A stretch of 21,354 nt of DNA from contig CAZGBJ010000033.1 in assembly GCA_964523895.1 (NCBI GenBank), forward strand, positions 1-21,354, given 5' to 3'. This DNA is from UBA7359 sp964523895. GTDB lineage: Bacteria; Pseudomonadota; Gammaproteobacteria; Eutrophobiales; Eutrophobiaceae. This document shows positions 5,051 through 13,008 of the stretch, piece after piece. The notes beneath the pieces were generated by a model that saw nothing but the letters and a program-made list of their open reading frames with translations, did not search any database and was not told the DNA's origin. A program made the position numbers and the translations under genes. The number at the start of each line of letters is the position of its first letter. Within the stretch, counting starts at the first letter, position 1.

Positions 5051-6481
5051 CTAGTTGCTTTCTTCTCCCTTCCAGGATTGCATCTTGCGATAGATAGTTG
5101 ATGGACTAACACCTAATAATGCTGCGGCCTTCGGGATATTCCCTTCATATTTATCCACTATTTTCTCAATATGATCTTTTTCTACCTGCCACATTGGCTT
5201 GATGTCATCCTTAGCAATACTTACTGTATCCTCTCCCTTTATTTTGACCTTGATATCGATGACATTTTCAATTCCTGATTGGGATTCAGCACTATTATTT
5301 ATAATTGTATCTAGTGGGGATGGAAGCATATCGGGACTAATCAGATCACCGTTATTATTGATAATAATATTTTGTAAGATATTATACAGCTCTCGAATAT
5401 TTCCCGGCCAACCATAGAGTCCTAATATTGACTCAGTTTCAGGCGCAAGACCTGTAAAATCCTTACTTTCTATTCCTGATATCTCATTAACAAACTCTCT
5501 AGCCAGCTCAATAACATCATTTTCCCGTTCTCGTAATGGTGGTAACTCTATTGGGATAACATTTAATCGATAGTATAAATCCTCTCTAAAGCGTCCCTGA
5601 TTGACTTCGGATAAAGGGTCTCTATTTGTTGCACTAATAATACGTACATCTATCTTTTCAACTTTATCGCTTCCGACTTTTTGAACTTCCTCCATCTGGA
5701 TGACGCGCAAGAGTTTTGCTTGCAATTCGAGATCCATTTCACAAATCTCATCCAGAAATAAGGTTCCGCATGAAGCGCTTGCCATAGCACCGACACGCTG
5801 TGATGTTGCACCCGTAAACGCACCTTTGAGATGACCAAAGATTTCGCTTTCCATTAACATTTTCGGGATTGCTGCACAATTTATTGCTATGAATGGTTTT
5901 TTGCTACGTGGACTTAGCTCATGAATTGCCTTGGCGCATAATTCCTTACCGGTGCCGCTTTCACCTGTGATTAAAACAGATGCTTTGCTAGACGCTACAT
6001 TTTCAATGGTACGGTATACGGTATGCATTTTGCTGGATGAACCAACAAAATCATGAAATCCGGCTCGCTCAGCATCTTTAAGTGTATTAATAATGTCTGT
6101 GAGACCTTGTCTTTCCAGGGTATTTCGTACAGTGGTCAATAAACGATCGCCACTAAAAGGTTTTTCAAGAAAATCTAATGCTCCCAATTGCATTGCATTA
6201 ACAGCCGTATCGACTGAGCCATAAGCAGTAATAATAATAACGGAGGTGGGAAATTGTTTTTCTTTGATATATTTAAGAATATCCATGCCATCCATATCGG
6301 GTAGATTCAAGTCAAGCAACACAACTTGTGGCAGGCGTCCGTCTAGAACTGAAAGAGCATCTTGACCATTATCAACGTGATGAATATCAAAAGGTTCCTT
6401 CTTTAAATACTGTTGGATCATTTTTGCCATACTTAGCTCATCTTCTACCAACAGGATAAGCTGTTTATCTTTTTTACTCAT
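5051..6481 (-). CDS. luxO-like: LuxO-family sigma-54-dependent response regulator
   Basis: This 476-residue activator has three parts. The receiver (~8-120) has phospho-acceptor Asp57, Thr85 and Lys107. The AAA+ domain (~145-380) has Walker A GESGTGKE (173-180), the sigma-54 contact loop GAFTGA (220-225) and Walker B TLFLDEI (240-246). The C-terminal Fis-type helix-turn-helix reads EGNIPKAAALLGVSPSTIYRK. Besides the general NtrC pattern it has LuxO-specific blocks: VYRTI with ASSKAS, CEMDLELQ, QKVGS and a recognition helix VSPSTIYRK-Q-W as in Vibrio LuxO. When phosphorylated it should open sigma-54 promoters by ATP hydrolysis. It is last in an operon, 22 bases after the receiver gene. The matching operator is at 1706-1718. 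Whether it serves quorum sensing here is unknown. Confidence 0.93.
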   Translation of the reverse strand: MSKKDKQLILLVEDELSMAKMIQQYLKKEPFDIHHVDNGQDALSVLDGRLPQVVLLDLNLPDMDGMDILKYIKEKQFPTSVIIITAYGSVDTAVNAMQLGALDFLEKPFSGDRLLTTVRNTLERQGLTDIINTLKDAERAGFHDFVGSSSKMHTVYRTIENVASSKASVLITGESGTGKELCAKAIHELSPRSKKPFIAINCAAIPKMLMESEIFGHLKGAFTGATSQRVGAMASASCGTLFLDEICEMDLELQAKLLRVIQMEEVQKVGSDKVEKIDVRIISATNRDPLSEVNQGRFREDLYYRLNVIPIELPPLRERENDVIELAREFVNEISGIESKDFTGLAPETESILGLYGWPGNIRELYNILQNIIINNNGDLISPDMLPSPLDTIINNSAESQSGIENVIDIKVKIKGEDTVSIAKDDIKPMWQVEKDHIEKIVDKYEGNIPKAAALLGVSPSTIYRKMQSWKGEESN

Positions 6482-6503
6482 AATGATTTCTTATTAAGAA
6501 TTA

Positions 6504-6884
6504 TTACGTATTACCAAGTTCTCTTTCAATAAACTCAATGAGTTCATCAATATTTATCGGCTTAGCGACAAATGATCGCCCAGCAATTTTACCCTCGTTT
6601 CTCTCTGCTTCCTGTTTAGAAATTAGAGCAGTTAAAAATATGATATTGGTATCTCTTAATTCTTTATCTTTCAGGATTTTTTCAGCAATTTTACTCCCAA
6701 TCATATCTGGCATCATAATATCCAGTAAAATCAAATCCGGCTTGAACTCAAGTGCAGAAGTTAAGGTATTAGCCCCCTCATTTTCCGTCCTGACTTCAAA
6801 TTGCCCTGTATCTTCAAGATTTAACTTCAGCATTCGAGTTAGACTTTCTTCATCATCGACAACAAGTATTTTTATTTTAGTCAT
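6504..6884 (-). CDS. Single-domain response regulator
   Basis: A 126-residue receiver with no output domain. Asp10 and Asp11 form the acidic pocket, Asp55 in LILLDIMMPD is phosphorylated, and Thr85 (FLTAL) and Lys108 (AKPI) complete the switch. A good ribosome site (AAGGTGG) precedes the ATG. It lies 11 bases after the kinase gene and 22 before the LuxO-like gene, so all three are probably one transcript. A lone receiver between a kinase without its own receiver and a DNA-binding regulator could be a phosphate sink, a competitor, or an intermediate in signal flow. Its close paralogue is at 3730-4107. Confidence 0.92.
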   Translation of the reverse strand: MTKIKILVVDDEESLTRMLKLNLEDTGQFEVRTENEGANTLTSALEFKPDLILLDIMMPDMIGSKIAEKILKDKELRDTNIIFLTALISKQEAERNEGKIAGRSFVAKPINIDELIEFIERELGNT

Positions 6885-6895
6885 GCTTTGCCACC

Positions 6896-9703
6896 TTAAA
6901 TAGCTTTTAAAAAGATTGATACAATAACACCGCCTTCTTTGTGGTTTTGGATATCTATATATGCATTGTGTAATCTAACTATATTCTCGGTCACAGTTAA
7001 CCCCAAACCTGTACCAACACCTGCATTTTTAGTAGTAAAAAATGGTTCAAAAATCTTGTTTTCATTCTTTGGTTTTATACCTGAACCGGTATCTTTAATT
7101 TCAATTACGACAATATTATTAGTCAGCCTAAATTGTCCGGTGCTACTTAGCTTGTGTTTTTTTATTTCATTTTTTAATTCACTGGCATATGTTCTGATCA
7201 AAAGTGTGCCTTTTGTACTCATAGCATGGATTGCATTCATGAAAATATTAATAAATACCTGTTGAAGTTTACTTCGATCTATTTCAACAAAAGGAAGTAT
7301 TTCTTCCAATTGACACTCTACATTTATATTATATTTTGTAAATTCATGTTTAATTAATTGTAATGATTCTTCGATAACCGGGTTTAATTCCTGTTTCTCA
7401 AGTTTTAGCTGTTTAGATGCTGAAAAATCAACCAGTTCTTTTATTACAGAATCTGCCCTGTGTATTGCATTAACCATATCATGGATAACCTCATCAATGG
7501 ATTCATTCTTATGTAAGGACTTTTGCAAATAATTAATACCTAACAGGATAATTGCTAATGGATTTTTTACCTCATGGGCAACACCAGCAGAAAGCTTACC
7601 AATGGTGTCCATTTTTTCAGCTTGAAATAATTGAAGTTGCGTTTCCTTTAACTCCTCAGTTCGCACTTTTAATAAAGCGTTTGTTTTTTCTTGTTCGGCC
7701 TTGAGTTCTTTCTGTGTGTTTACTAATTCTATATTTGTTTCATTAATTACATTCTTTAAGCTGGTCAATGTCTTGAATCTTTCCTTTTCTATCGCCTTAG
7801 CCTCTATACGTGTTGAGATATCTGTAAAACTCACCACCGTACCGATGACATCTCCATGAATTAAAATCGGTAAAGAGTGGCATTCTGAGCGGAAGTTGCT
7901 ACCATCCGCTCGCCACAATACTTCATCATTGCTAAAGGATTCTTTTCCTTCCTGAGATGACTGATATATTTTGCTTTCTTCGATCGGGTAAGGAGTTCCA
8001 TTATCACGCGTATGATAGATAAGTTGATGCATGTTCTTCCCCATGAGTTCTCCTTCAGATTGATATCCCAGCATCTTCAGACAAGCCCGGTTGGCAAAGG
8101 TGCACTCGCCATTGAGATCGATACCGTAAATAGCTTCAGCAGTTGAATCAAGTAATAATCGGTTACGTTCTTCATTTTCTGAAAAAAGTCGAGCAAATTC
8201 ATATTCTTTTCCACTATGTTCCAACAGTCTTACACTCAATATAGTAGCTAACAGGATGCAAAAGATAATGACCAACAACTGAGACGTAAACAAACTTTCC
8301 AAATATGAGTGATTCGGGACTACCTCGTATTTCCATTTAAGAGATTTAAAATCGATTTTCCCTTCTTTAATTAACCCAGAATTACTCTCGCCATTGAATG
8401 TGTTTTTAGTATAAATTATATTATTGATCGAAGATGCTGTATCAAAAATTTTCAGGGAAACCCCTTCCATATCTATATTTTCTATAGCAGATTGAATTGC
8501 ACTGCTAACATAAACAGAGAGTGAGACAAAGCCTGAGAAAATATTGTTGTTTTTAAGAGGTAAAATTAAAACAATACTCTTGTTATCGCCTTTACTTGAA
8601 TCCAGGCTGAACGGGTGGCTGATTACGAGTTGATGCGTTACCATTGCTTCCTTCCTTGCTAACTTTGAATAAACACTGGTTAAGGTATCAAACCCCATAA
8701 TCCTAGCATTCTTATTATAAATGGAACGCATTGTTATTGGCGTATATTCTTCACGGTTACTCGCACGTTTAAAATTACCTAAACCATCACGCTCTACAAT
8801 CTGGAACTTGTTTGAATAAATTTCGCGCATGCTGTTTTCGTAAGATTGCCGCTCATCCGCCTTAACAAGTTTCTGATAAGATATAGCGTGTACGCTGGGT
8901 TGACGTTTTTTGATATTATTACTGAAAGCCTCAAATTTGAGAGGTCCTATTTCGGATATATATTCGAATAAACTTGATGTTCTATATAGTTCTTCTGCAT
9001 AAGTAGAAATCTGAAGTTTAATTGCCGTACTTATGACCAGAGCTTTTTGATCAAGCGATAACTTAAACTTTTCTTTTTCCTGAGTAGACACATAAGCATA
9101 ACTTATCACCATAAATACAAGTAGTGTCGTTAGAATAACAGGAATCAAGGGAATACGTGTCTGCCATATTGATTTTGATTTATACATGACACACAAGGTG
9201 ATTGGTGAAATGATCAATACACCAAGTCCCTGACCTAACCACCAATGCATTCCCAGTAGCCAATATAATTGTTGAACATCGGGATCAATTAATGAGATAC
9301 AAAATACGGCCAGCAATGAAGGAATTAAACTGGCAACGAATCCGCCTAAAATAAAAAATTTGAAACAAGCAAAAGGGTTTGTAAGGTAATCTGGATGTTC
9401 AACATATCGATGTATCAACCTGATTCCGATATATACATATAATACTGCATTTGCAGCTAATGCGATTGAAGTCAGGCTCGTAATTTCCGAATTATGTAGA
9501 ATATATATATATAATAATTCACCTAAAATAATTCCGAATATCGCTGGCAAGCCATAAATCAGAGCTGCGACTAATCCAAACCCTGGTGCCAATCTGATTG
9601 TAAAAAATGTATGCGTCGGCTCAAAAAGAAATTCACTTATATTTGCAAGCAGGAAATAAATAAATGCAACAAGAAATAAATTAATGATTGTTTTTTTCTG
9701 CAT
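6896..9703 (-). CDS. Membrane histidine kinase, MASE1-CHASE-PAS-HisKA-HATPase
   Basis: The protein has 935 residues from the ATG at 9703, which has AAGGAA six bases upstream; a TTG one codon earlier is unlikely. The order is: a MASE1-type multi-helix membrane sensor (~1-200; LAPGFGLVAALIYGLP, WWLGQGLGVLIISP); a divergent CHASE-like periplasmic domain (~215-465; MGFD, then LARKEA); a transmembrane helix (~471-493); PAS (~505-630; AEAIYGIDLNGE); a coiled coil; HisKA with His710 in GVAHEVKNPL; and an ATPase with N-box Asn823, DTGSGI (~870) and GTGLGL (~900). There is no attached receiver or Hpt domain. It should autophosphorylate and pass phosphate to the two receivers encoded downstream. The ligand is unknown; double sensing by MASE1 and CHASE is unusual. 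Confidence 0.93.
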   Translation of the reverse strand: MQKKTIINLFLVAFIYFLLANISEFLFEPTHTFFTIRLAPGFGLVAALIYGLPAIFGIILGELLYIYILHNSEITSLTSIALAANAVLYVYIGIRLIHRYVEHPDYLTNPFACFKFFILGGFVASLIPSLLAVFCISLIDPDVQQLYWLLGMHWWLGQGLGVLIISPITLCVMYKSKSIWQTRIPLIPVILTTLLVFMVISYAYVSTQEKEKFKLSLDQKALVISTAIKLQISTYAEELYRTSSLFEYISEIGPLKFEAFSNNIKKRQPSVHAISYQKLVKADERQSYENSMREIYSNKFQIVERDGLGNFKRASNREEYTPITMRSIYNKNARIMGFDTLTSVYSKLARKEAMVTHQLVISHPFSLDSSKGDNKSIVLILPLKNNNIFSGFVSLSVYVSSAIQSAIENIDMEGVSLKIFDTASSINNIIYTKNTFNGESNSGLIKEGKIDFKSLKWKYEVVPNHSYLESLFTSQLLVIIFCILLATILSVRLLEHSGKEYEFARLFSENEERNRLLLDSTAEAIYGIDLNGECTFANRACLKMLGYQSEGELMGKNMHQLIYHTRDNGTPYPIEESKIYQSSQEGKESFSNDEVLWRADGSNFRSECHSLPILIHGDVIGTVVSFTDISTRIEAKAIEKERFKTLTSLKNVINETNIELVNTQKELKAEQEKTNALLKVRTEELKETQLQLFQAEKMDTIGKLSAGVAHEVKNPLAIILLGINYLQKSLHKNESIDEVIHDMVNAIHRADSVIKELVDFSASKQLKLEKQELNPVIEESLQLIKHEFTKYNINVECQLEEILPFVEIDRSKLQQVFINIFMNAIHAMSTKGTLLIRTYASELKNEIKKHKLSSTGQFRLTNNIVVIEIKDTGSGIKPKNENKIFEPFFTTKNAGVGTGLGLTVTENIVRLHNAYIDIQNHKEGGVIVSIFLKAI

Positions 9704-9744
9704 CAATATTTCCTTGCCGAGGTAAAATTCCTTAATAAATGAGC

Positions 9745-9750
9745 ATTATA
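9745..9750 (-). promoter_or_regulatory. Candidate -10 box for the kinase operon
   Basis: On the minus strand TATAAT occurs 41 bases upstream of the kinase ATG. No good -35 box is found 16-18 bases further upstream, so this would be a weak or activated promoter. The CATC repeat lies about 75-100 bases upstream of it. Confidence 0.3.
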
Positions 9751-9823
9751 AATAGGTTTAGTTAAGCGTTCTGCTGAAATGCAAAGTACATCATCTCGTT
9801 CTCTACCTTCAATTACTGAACTG

Positions 9824-9850
9824 CATCCATCCATCCATCCATCCATCCAT
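9824..9850. repeat. Tetranucleotide simple-sequence repeat, (CATC)6.75
   Basis: Twenty-seven uninterrupted bases of the unit CATC (GATG on the kinase strand) lie 121-147 bases upstream of the kinase start. Perfect tetranucleotide runs of this length are rare by chance and are prone to slippage. Here it is outside any reading frame, so it could only change promoter spacing or binding. Confidence 0.9.
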
Positions 9851-10299
9851 TATAATATATGGCCATCAATGTAGACCAGATACAAGTACGCCAACGTGTA
9901 TTATTAATACTTATAATTAATGCCGATTGTTTAGTGATTATTTATATAACTCATTCTGTATCCAATGAATCACTATGAAAAGTTAATGTATATGTGCAGA
10001 TAAAAATTACCGTACAAAATGTTGGCTGTGGTAAGTTATTGGCTTCAACTTCCATCCATTTCCATTTCATTGTTTCTTTTCATGTCTTTCAAAAGCAGCA
10101 GTTTTTATGCCATATAATTCTGGATTAATTATATACTACATGTTGTGCATTTTACTCACAATCACACACACACACACATTTCCAATGCATTCGCAAAATG
10201 CATCTCATATTGCGATTTTCCTACTACATTTTGTTTGGTTTAATTAAATCTGTTGTCACCTAATCAGGTATTTCCATGTATCAATCCACCAGTTGCACT
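9851..10299. other. Non-coding stretch without a recognisable gene
   Basis: AT-rich with frequent stops in all frames. Apart from the CA repeat and a small dyad (ATGCATT...AATGCAT near 10183-10202) I see no gene, RNA or convincing promoter. It may be decayed sequence linked to the adjacent transposase remnant. Confidence 0.4.
10163..10178. repeat. Dinucleotide repeat, (CA)8
   Basis: Sixteen perfect bases of CA in the same non-coding region as the CATC repeat. It lies between the kinase operon promoter region and the dead IS256 transposase. Confidence 0.85.
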
Positions 10300-10309
10300 A
10301 GCAACTTGA

Positions 10310-10584
10310 ATCCGCGTTTTACTTGAATAGCTATTACGGGAGTTTTATGAATGAGTTTTCACATGCTTTGATTATCCAAGGTGCTCATCTAGCTCAGCAT
10401 TTAATGCTGCTTCTACACTGATCTTGGTGAGCATTTGACTGAACTAGTTTAAGTCTTGTTCAATTTTGATGTTTTTTGTAGCTGCCAAGCCTATTGATTG
10501 TAGTTCTTCTTTATTCATAGTCTGTCTACCCTACCTAATCAAATGGGTAATAATAAACAGTTACACAGTTTTAGTTGCAGTCTC
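10310..10584 (-). pseudogene. N-terminal remnant of an IS256-family transposase
   Basis: From an ATG at 10518 the minus strand reads MNKEELQSIGLAATKNIK, then LTKISVEAALNAELDEHLG, then NSRNSYSSKT to about 10310. These are the conserved first ~70 residues of IS256-family (mutator-type) transposases, whose hallmark is EAALNAELDEHLGY followed by NSRNGYS-KT. Three stop codons lie in this single frame, and one replaces the Tyr after HLG. The catalytic DDE part is missing. GAGACTGCAACTAAAAC (minus strand, from 10584) upstream of the ATG may be the old left inverted repeat. It is a dead fragment. Confidence 0.8.
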
Positions 10585-10660
10585 AAAAATAACTTCGCAC
10601 CATTACTGCATTCGACTACTCTTTGTTAAAGATGGACTCAAAATAACTGTTTGTTTTTAG

Positions 10661-10684
10661 ATGAAATACATCCCTGTATTTCAT
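10661..10684. repeat. Perfect 9-bp inverted repeat
   Basis: ATGAAATAC-ATCCCT-GTATTTCAT can form a 9-bp stem with a 6-base loop. It lies between the symporter stop and the transposase remnant. There is no following T-run; it could be a transcript end or a relic of a mobile element. Confidence 0.45.
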
Positions 10685-10707
10685 GCTTACGAGCAACTTA
10701 CGTTGTC

Positions 10708-10730
10708 CAAATTCATTCCAGATGAATTTG
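10708..10730. repeat. Second 9-bp inverted repeat
   Basis: CAAATTCAT-TCCAG-ATGAATTTG forms a 9-bp stem with a 5-base loop, 54 bases past the symporter stop on the minus strand. With the neighbouring hairpin at 10661-10684 it may end the symporter transcript, although neither has a clear U-tract. Confidence 0.4.
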
Positions 10731-10783
10731 TCGACTATCTTTGCCTAGATTAACCTTCACTCGTGACATCATGAAAAGCTCTT

Positions 10784-11998
10784 TTAGCTTTGTTCTTTAG
10801 GCAAGTAGGATTCAATAACTGCTGCGCCGACACTATCACCCCATACATTCACAGTAGTTCTAAATCTATCTAGAAACCAGTCAACAGCTAATATCAGCCC
10901 AATACCTTCTGCAGGTAAACCTACAGCATCCAATACTATCAACATTGTTACTAAACCAGCTTGAGGTATTCCAGCGGCGCCAATAGCTGCTAAAGTCGCA
11001 GTAATAAAGATAATAGTTTGTTCACCTATTCCCATTGAATAACCATAAGCTTGTGCAATAAACATGACGGCAACCGATTCATAGAGCGCAGTACCATCCA
11101 TATTGATAGTGGCGCCGATAGGTAAAACAAATTTTACAGAACGTTTGTCGATCCCTGCTTCTATTGCACACTCCATCGTCAAAGGTAAAGTGGCCGATGA
11201 ACTGGCAGTGCCAAACGCAGTGACTAAAGCACGTAATAATTTAAGCAAATAATCTCGTCCTTTATTCGTAAATAAAATAAGAATAATGAACAAGACAATA
11301 AAATGAATTGAAAGACCAAGAATAACGGTGAAGCAATAACTGCCCACGGCAAGTAACTCTTGTTTTACTGCCTGACCACCACCTGCGTTACCAATTTTCC
11401 CGGCAATTAATGCAAAAATACCGATAGGTGCAAAAGTCATGACCCAGATAACCAATTTCATCATGACTTCATTCAAACCATCAAAAAAGCGGATGATCGT
11501 TATATTTTTATCGCCGATCGTTGTCAGCGCCGCAGCAAATATTAGACAAAATACAATTAAAGGTAGCAACTGCATATTTGCTGCTGCGCTAATAATATTA
11601 GGGCTAATCAGAGAACGAATAATGTCGACAAAGCCGGTATCAGCTCGATTAGATATCTGATCTGACAATCCCGTAGTCGCTTCCCCAACACCTACGCCAG
11701 GTTGAATGAGATTTACAACAAATAGGCCTATTAATACGGCTAAGGCTGTTGTTGATGCATAATAAAGCAGTGTGATACCACCCACTTTACCGAGCTTGCG
11801 GATGTCTCCAAGTGAGGTAACACCGCTAATAACGGCGGCAATGATCAATGGCACGATCATCATTTTTAAAGCATCTAGAAATAAATCACCTATCCATGCC
11901 ACAGATGCCATGACAGGTCCAAAAAACCAGCCACAAATTATTCCAGCAATTGCACCAATCAGGATAGCAATGATTAACTTGTTTTCATTTAAAGACAT
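10784..11998 (-). CDS. Dicarboxylate/amino-acid:cation symporter (DAACS family)
   Basis: A 404-residue inner-membrane carrier of the glutamate/C4-dicarboxylate type, driven by sodium or protons. The serine-rich hairpin tip SSSATLPLTMEC, the cation- and substrate-site motif NMDGTALYE, the second hairpin GAAGIPQAGL and the late helix motif RTTVNVWGDS are all present. Eight transmembrane helices are expected. Length is normal and there is no frameshift. Substrate cannot be told from these motifs. The ATG has no good Shine-Dalgarno sequence (upstream reads GCACATTAAAAA), so expression may be low or the true start differs. It follows fabI on the same strand but a hairpin between them suggests separate transcripts. 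The fragment at 136-399 is a paralogue. Confidence 0.93.
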   Translation of the reverse strand: MSLNENKLIIAILIGAIAGIICGWFFGPVMASVAWIGDLFLDALKMMIVPLIIAAVISGVTSLGDIRKLGKVGGITLLYYASTTALAVLIGLFVVNLIQPGVGVGEATTGLSDQISNRADTGFVDIIRSLISPNIISAAANMQLLPLIVFCLIFAAALTTIGDKNITIIRFFDGLNEVMMKLVIWVMTFAPIGIFALIAGKIGNAGGGQAVKQELLAVGSYCFTVILGLSIHFIVLFIILILFTNKGRDYLLKLLRALVTAFGTASSSATLPLTMECAIEAGIDKRSVKFVLPIGATINMDGTALYESVAVMFIAQAYGYSMGIGEQTIIFITATLAAIGAAGIPQAGLVTMLIVLDAVGLPAEGIGLILAVDWFLDRFRTTVNVWGDSVGAAVIESYLPKEQS

Positions 11999-12068
11999 TT
12001 TTTAATGTGCACATGGCAATTGCTCCTGCGTTATCAGTATTTCCGCCATCCATGGCGATCAAGAATGA

Positions 12069-12118
12069 AAAAGTGAAACGTATAGGCGTGGAATGTTTTT
12101 TTAAAACGTTTCACTTTT
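12069..12118 (-). terminator. Rho-independent terminator downstream of fabI
   Basis: AAAAGTGAAACGT (12106-12118 on the minus strand) pairs perfectly over 13 bp with ACGTTTCACTTTT (12069-12081). The loop is 24 bases, and the stem ends in a T-run on the minus strand. Two further AGTGAAA copies between the stem and the fabI stop could form alternative pairings. Confidence 0.5.
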
Positions 12119-12140
12119 AACCTTTCACTTTTCACTGGAT

Positions 12141-12917
12141 TTAGGCCATTCCGATGGAATTAAATCCGCCATCAACATAGGTAATCTCGCCGGTAATTGC
12201 AGCGGCATAATCAGAACATAGGAAAGCAGCAACATTGCCTACTTCATCTATAGTGACGTTCCGTCTTAATGGAGATACTTTCTCTACATGGTTGAGAAAA
12301 TCGCGCATGCCACTGATGCCGGCAGCGGCTAAAGTACGGATAGGGCCAGCTGATATGGCATTCACGCGTATTCCTTCAGGGCCGAGACTCGATGCCATAT
12401 AACGAACATTTGCCTCAAGACTGGCTTTTGCGACACCCATGACATTGTAATTTGGCATGGCACGTACAGCGCCAATATAGCTGAGCGTTAACATAGCACC
12501 GTTTCGGTCTTGCATCATTTCTCTAGCTGCATCGCCTAGTGCAGAAAAACTATAAGAACTGATCTCATGGGCAGTCAGAAAGCCATCACGTGTCACATTC
12601 TCAAGATAATCACCGTCTAACTGCTCTTTTGGCGCATAGGCGACTGAATGAATCAATATGTCTAGTCCATCCCAATAATCATCCAAATGCTCAAAAACAG
12701 ACTGAATTTGTGCATCATCGGATACCTCACATGGTACGGTAATCTCAGAGTCTAGTTCCGCAGCAAATTTTTCAACTCGGCCTCGTAATCTGTCATTTTG
12801 ATAGGTAAATGCCAATTCAGCGCCTTCACGACGCATTGCCTGTGCAATACCCCAGGCAATTGATTTATTGCTGGCAACACCAACGATTAGAGCGCGTTTA
12901 TTATCGAGTAATCCCAT
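12141..12917 (-). CDS. fabI: Enoyl-[acyl-carrier-protein] reductase, NADH
   Basis: A 258-residue short-chain dehydrogenase-type enzyme that reduces trans-2-enoyl-ACP to acyl-ACP, the last step of each fatty-acid elongation round, in the cytoplasm. FabI-specific features are the nucleotide loop GVASNKSIAWGIA (13-25), the catalytic pair Tyr147 (LSYIG) and Tyr157 with Lys164 in NYNVMGVAKASLEANVRY, and the C-terminal ITYVDGGF. Tyr-x6-Lys spacing separates FabI from ordinary SDR proteins. AAGGA lies eight bases upstream of the ATG. It is transcribed divergently from the ABC transporter operon, leaving about 90 bases for both promoters. It is intact and probably essential. Confidence 0.97.
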   Translation of the reverse strand: MGLLDNKRALIVGVASNKSIAWGIAQAMRREGAELAFTYQNDRLRGRVEKFAAELDSEITVPCEVSDDAQIQSVFEHLDDYWDGLDILIHSVAYAPKEQLDGDYLENVTRDGFLTAHEISSYSFSALGDAAREMMQDRNGAMLTLSYIGAVRAMPNYNVMGVAKASLEANVRYMASSLGPEGIRVNAISAGPIRTLAAAGISGMRDFLNHVEKVSPLRRNVTIDEVGNVAAFLCSDYAAAITGEITYVDGGFNSIGMA

Positions 12918-13008
12918 CTATTTATCCTTATTGAAGCGTGTATGTGAATTTTATCAATTATTTGATATCAAAGTGTACAGAAAAACAGCCATGTTTATAA
13001 TGTACTTG

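Noticed and set aside
9824..10178. CRISPR array suggested by repeated short units
   Set aside because: The repeats are simple tandem CATC and CA runs without spacers, and no cas genes are present.
10466..10660. 64-codon plus-strand ORF in the intergenic region
   Set aside because: It runs antisense across the IS256-family remnant, has no recognisable motif and lacks a ribosome site.
12868..13008. 47-codon upstream extension of the substrate-binding protein
   Set aside because: It begins inside fabI antisense and would place the lipoprotein signal in the middle of the protein.
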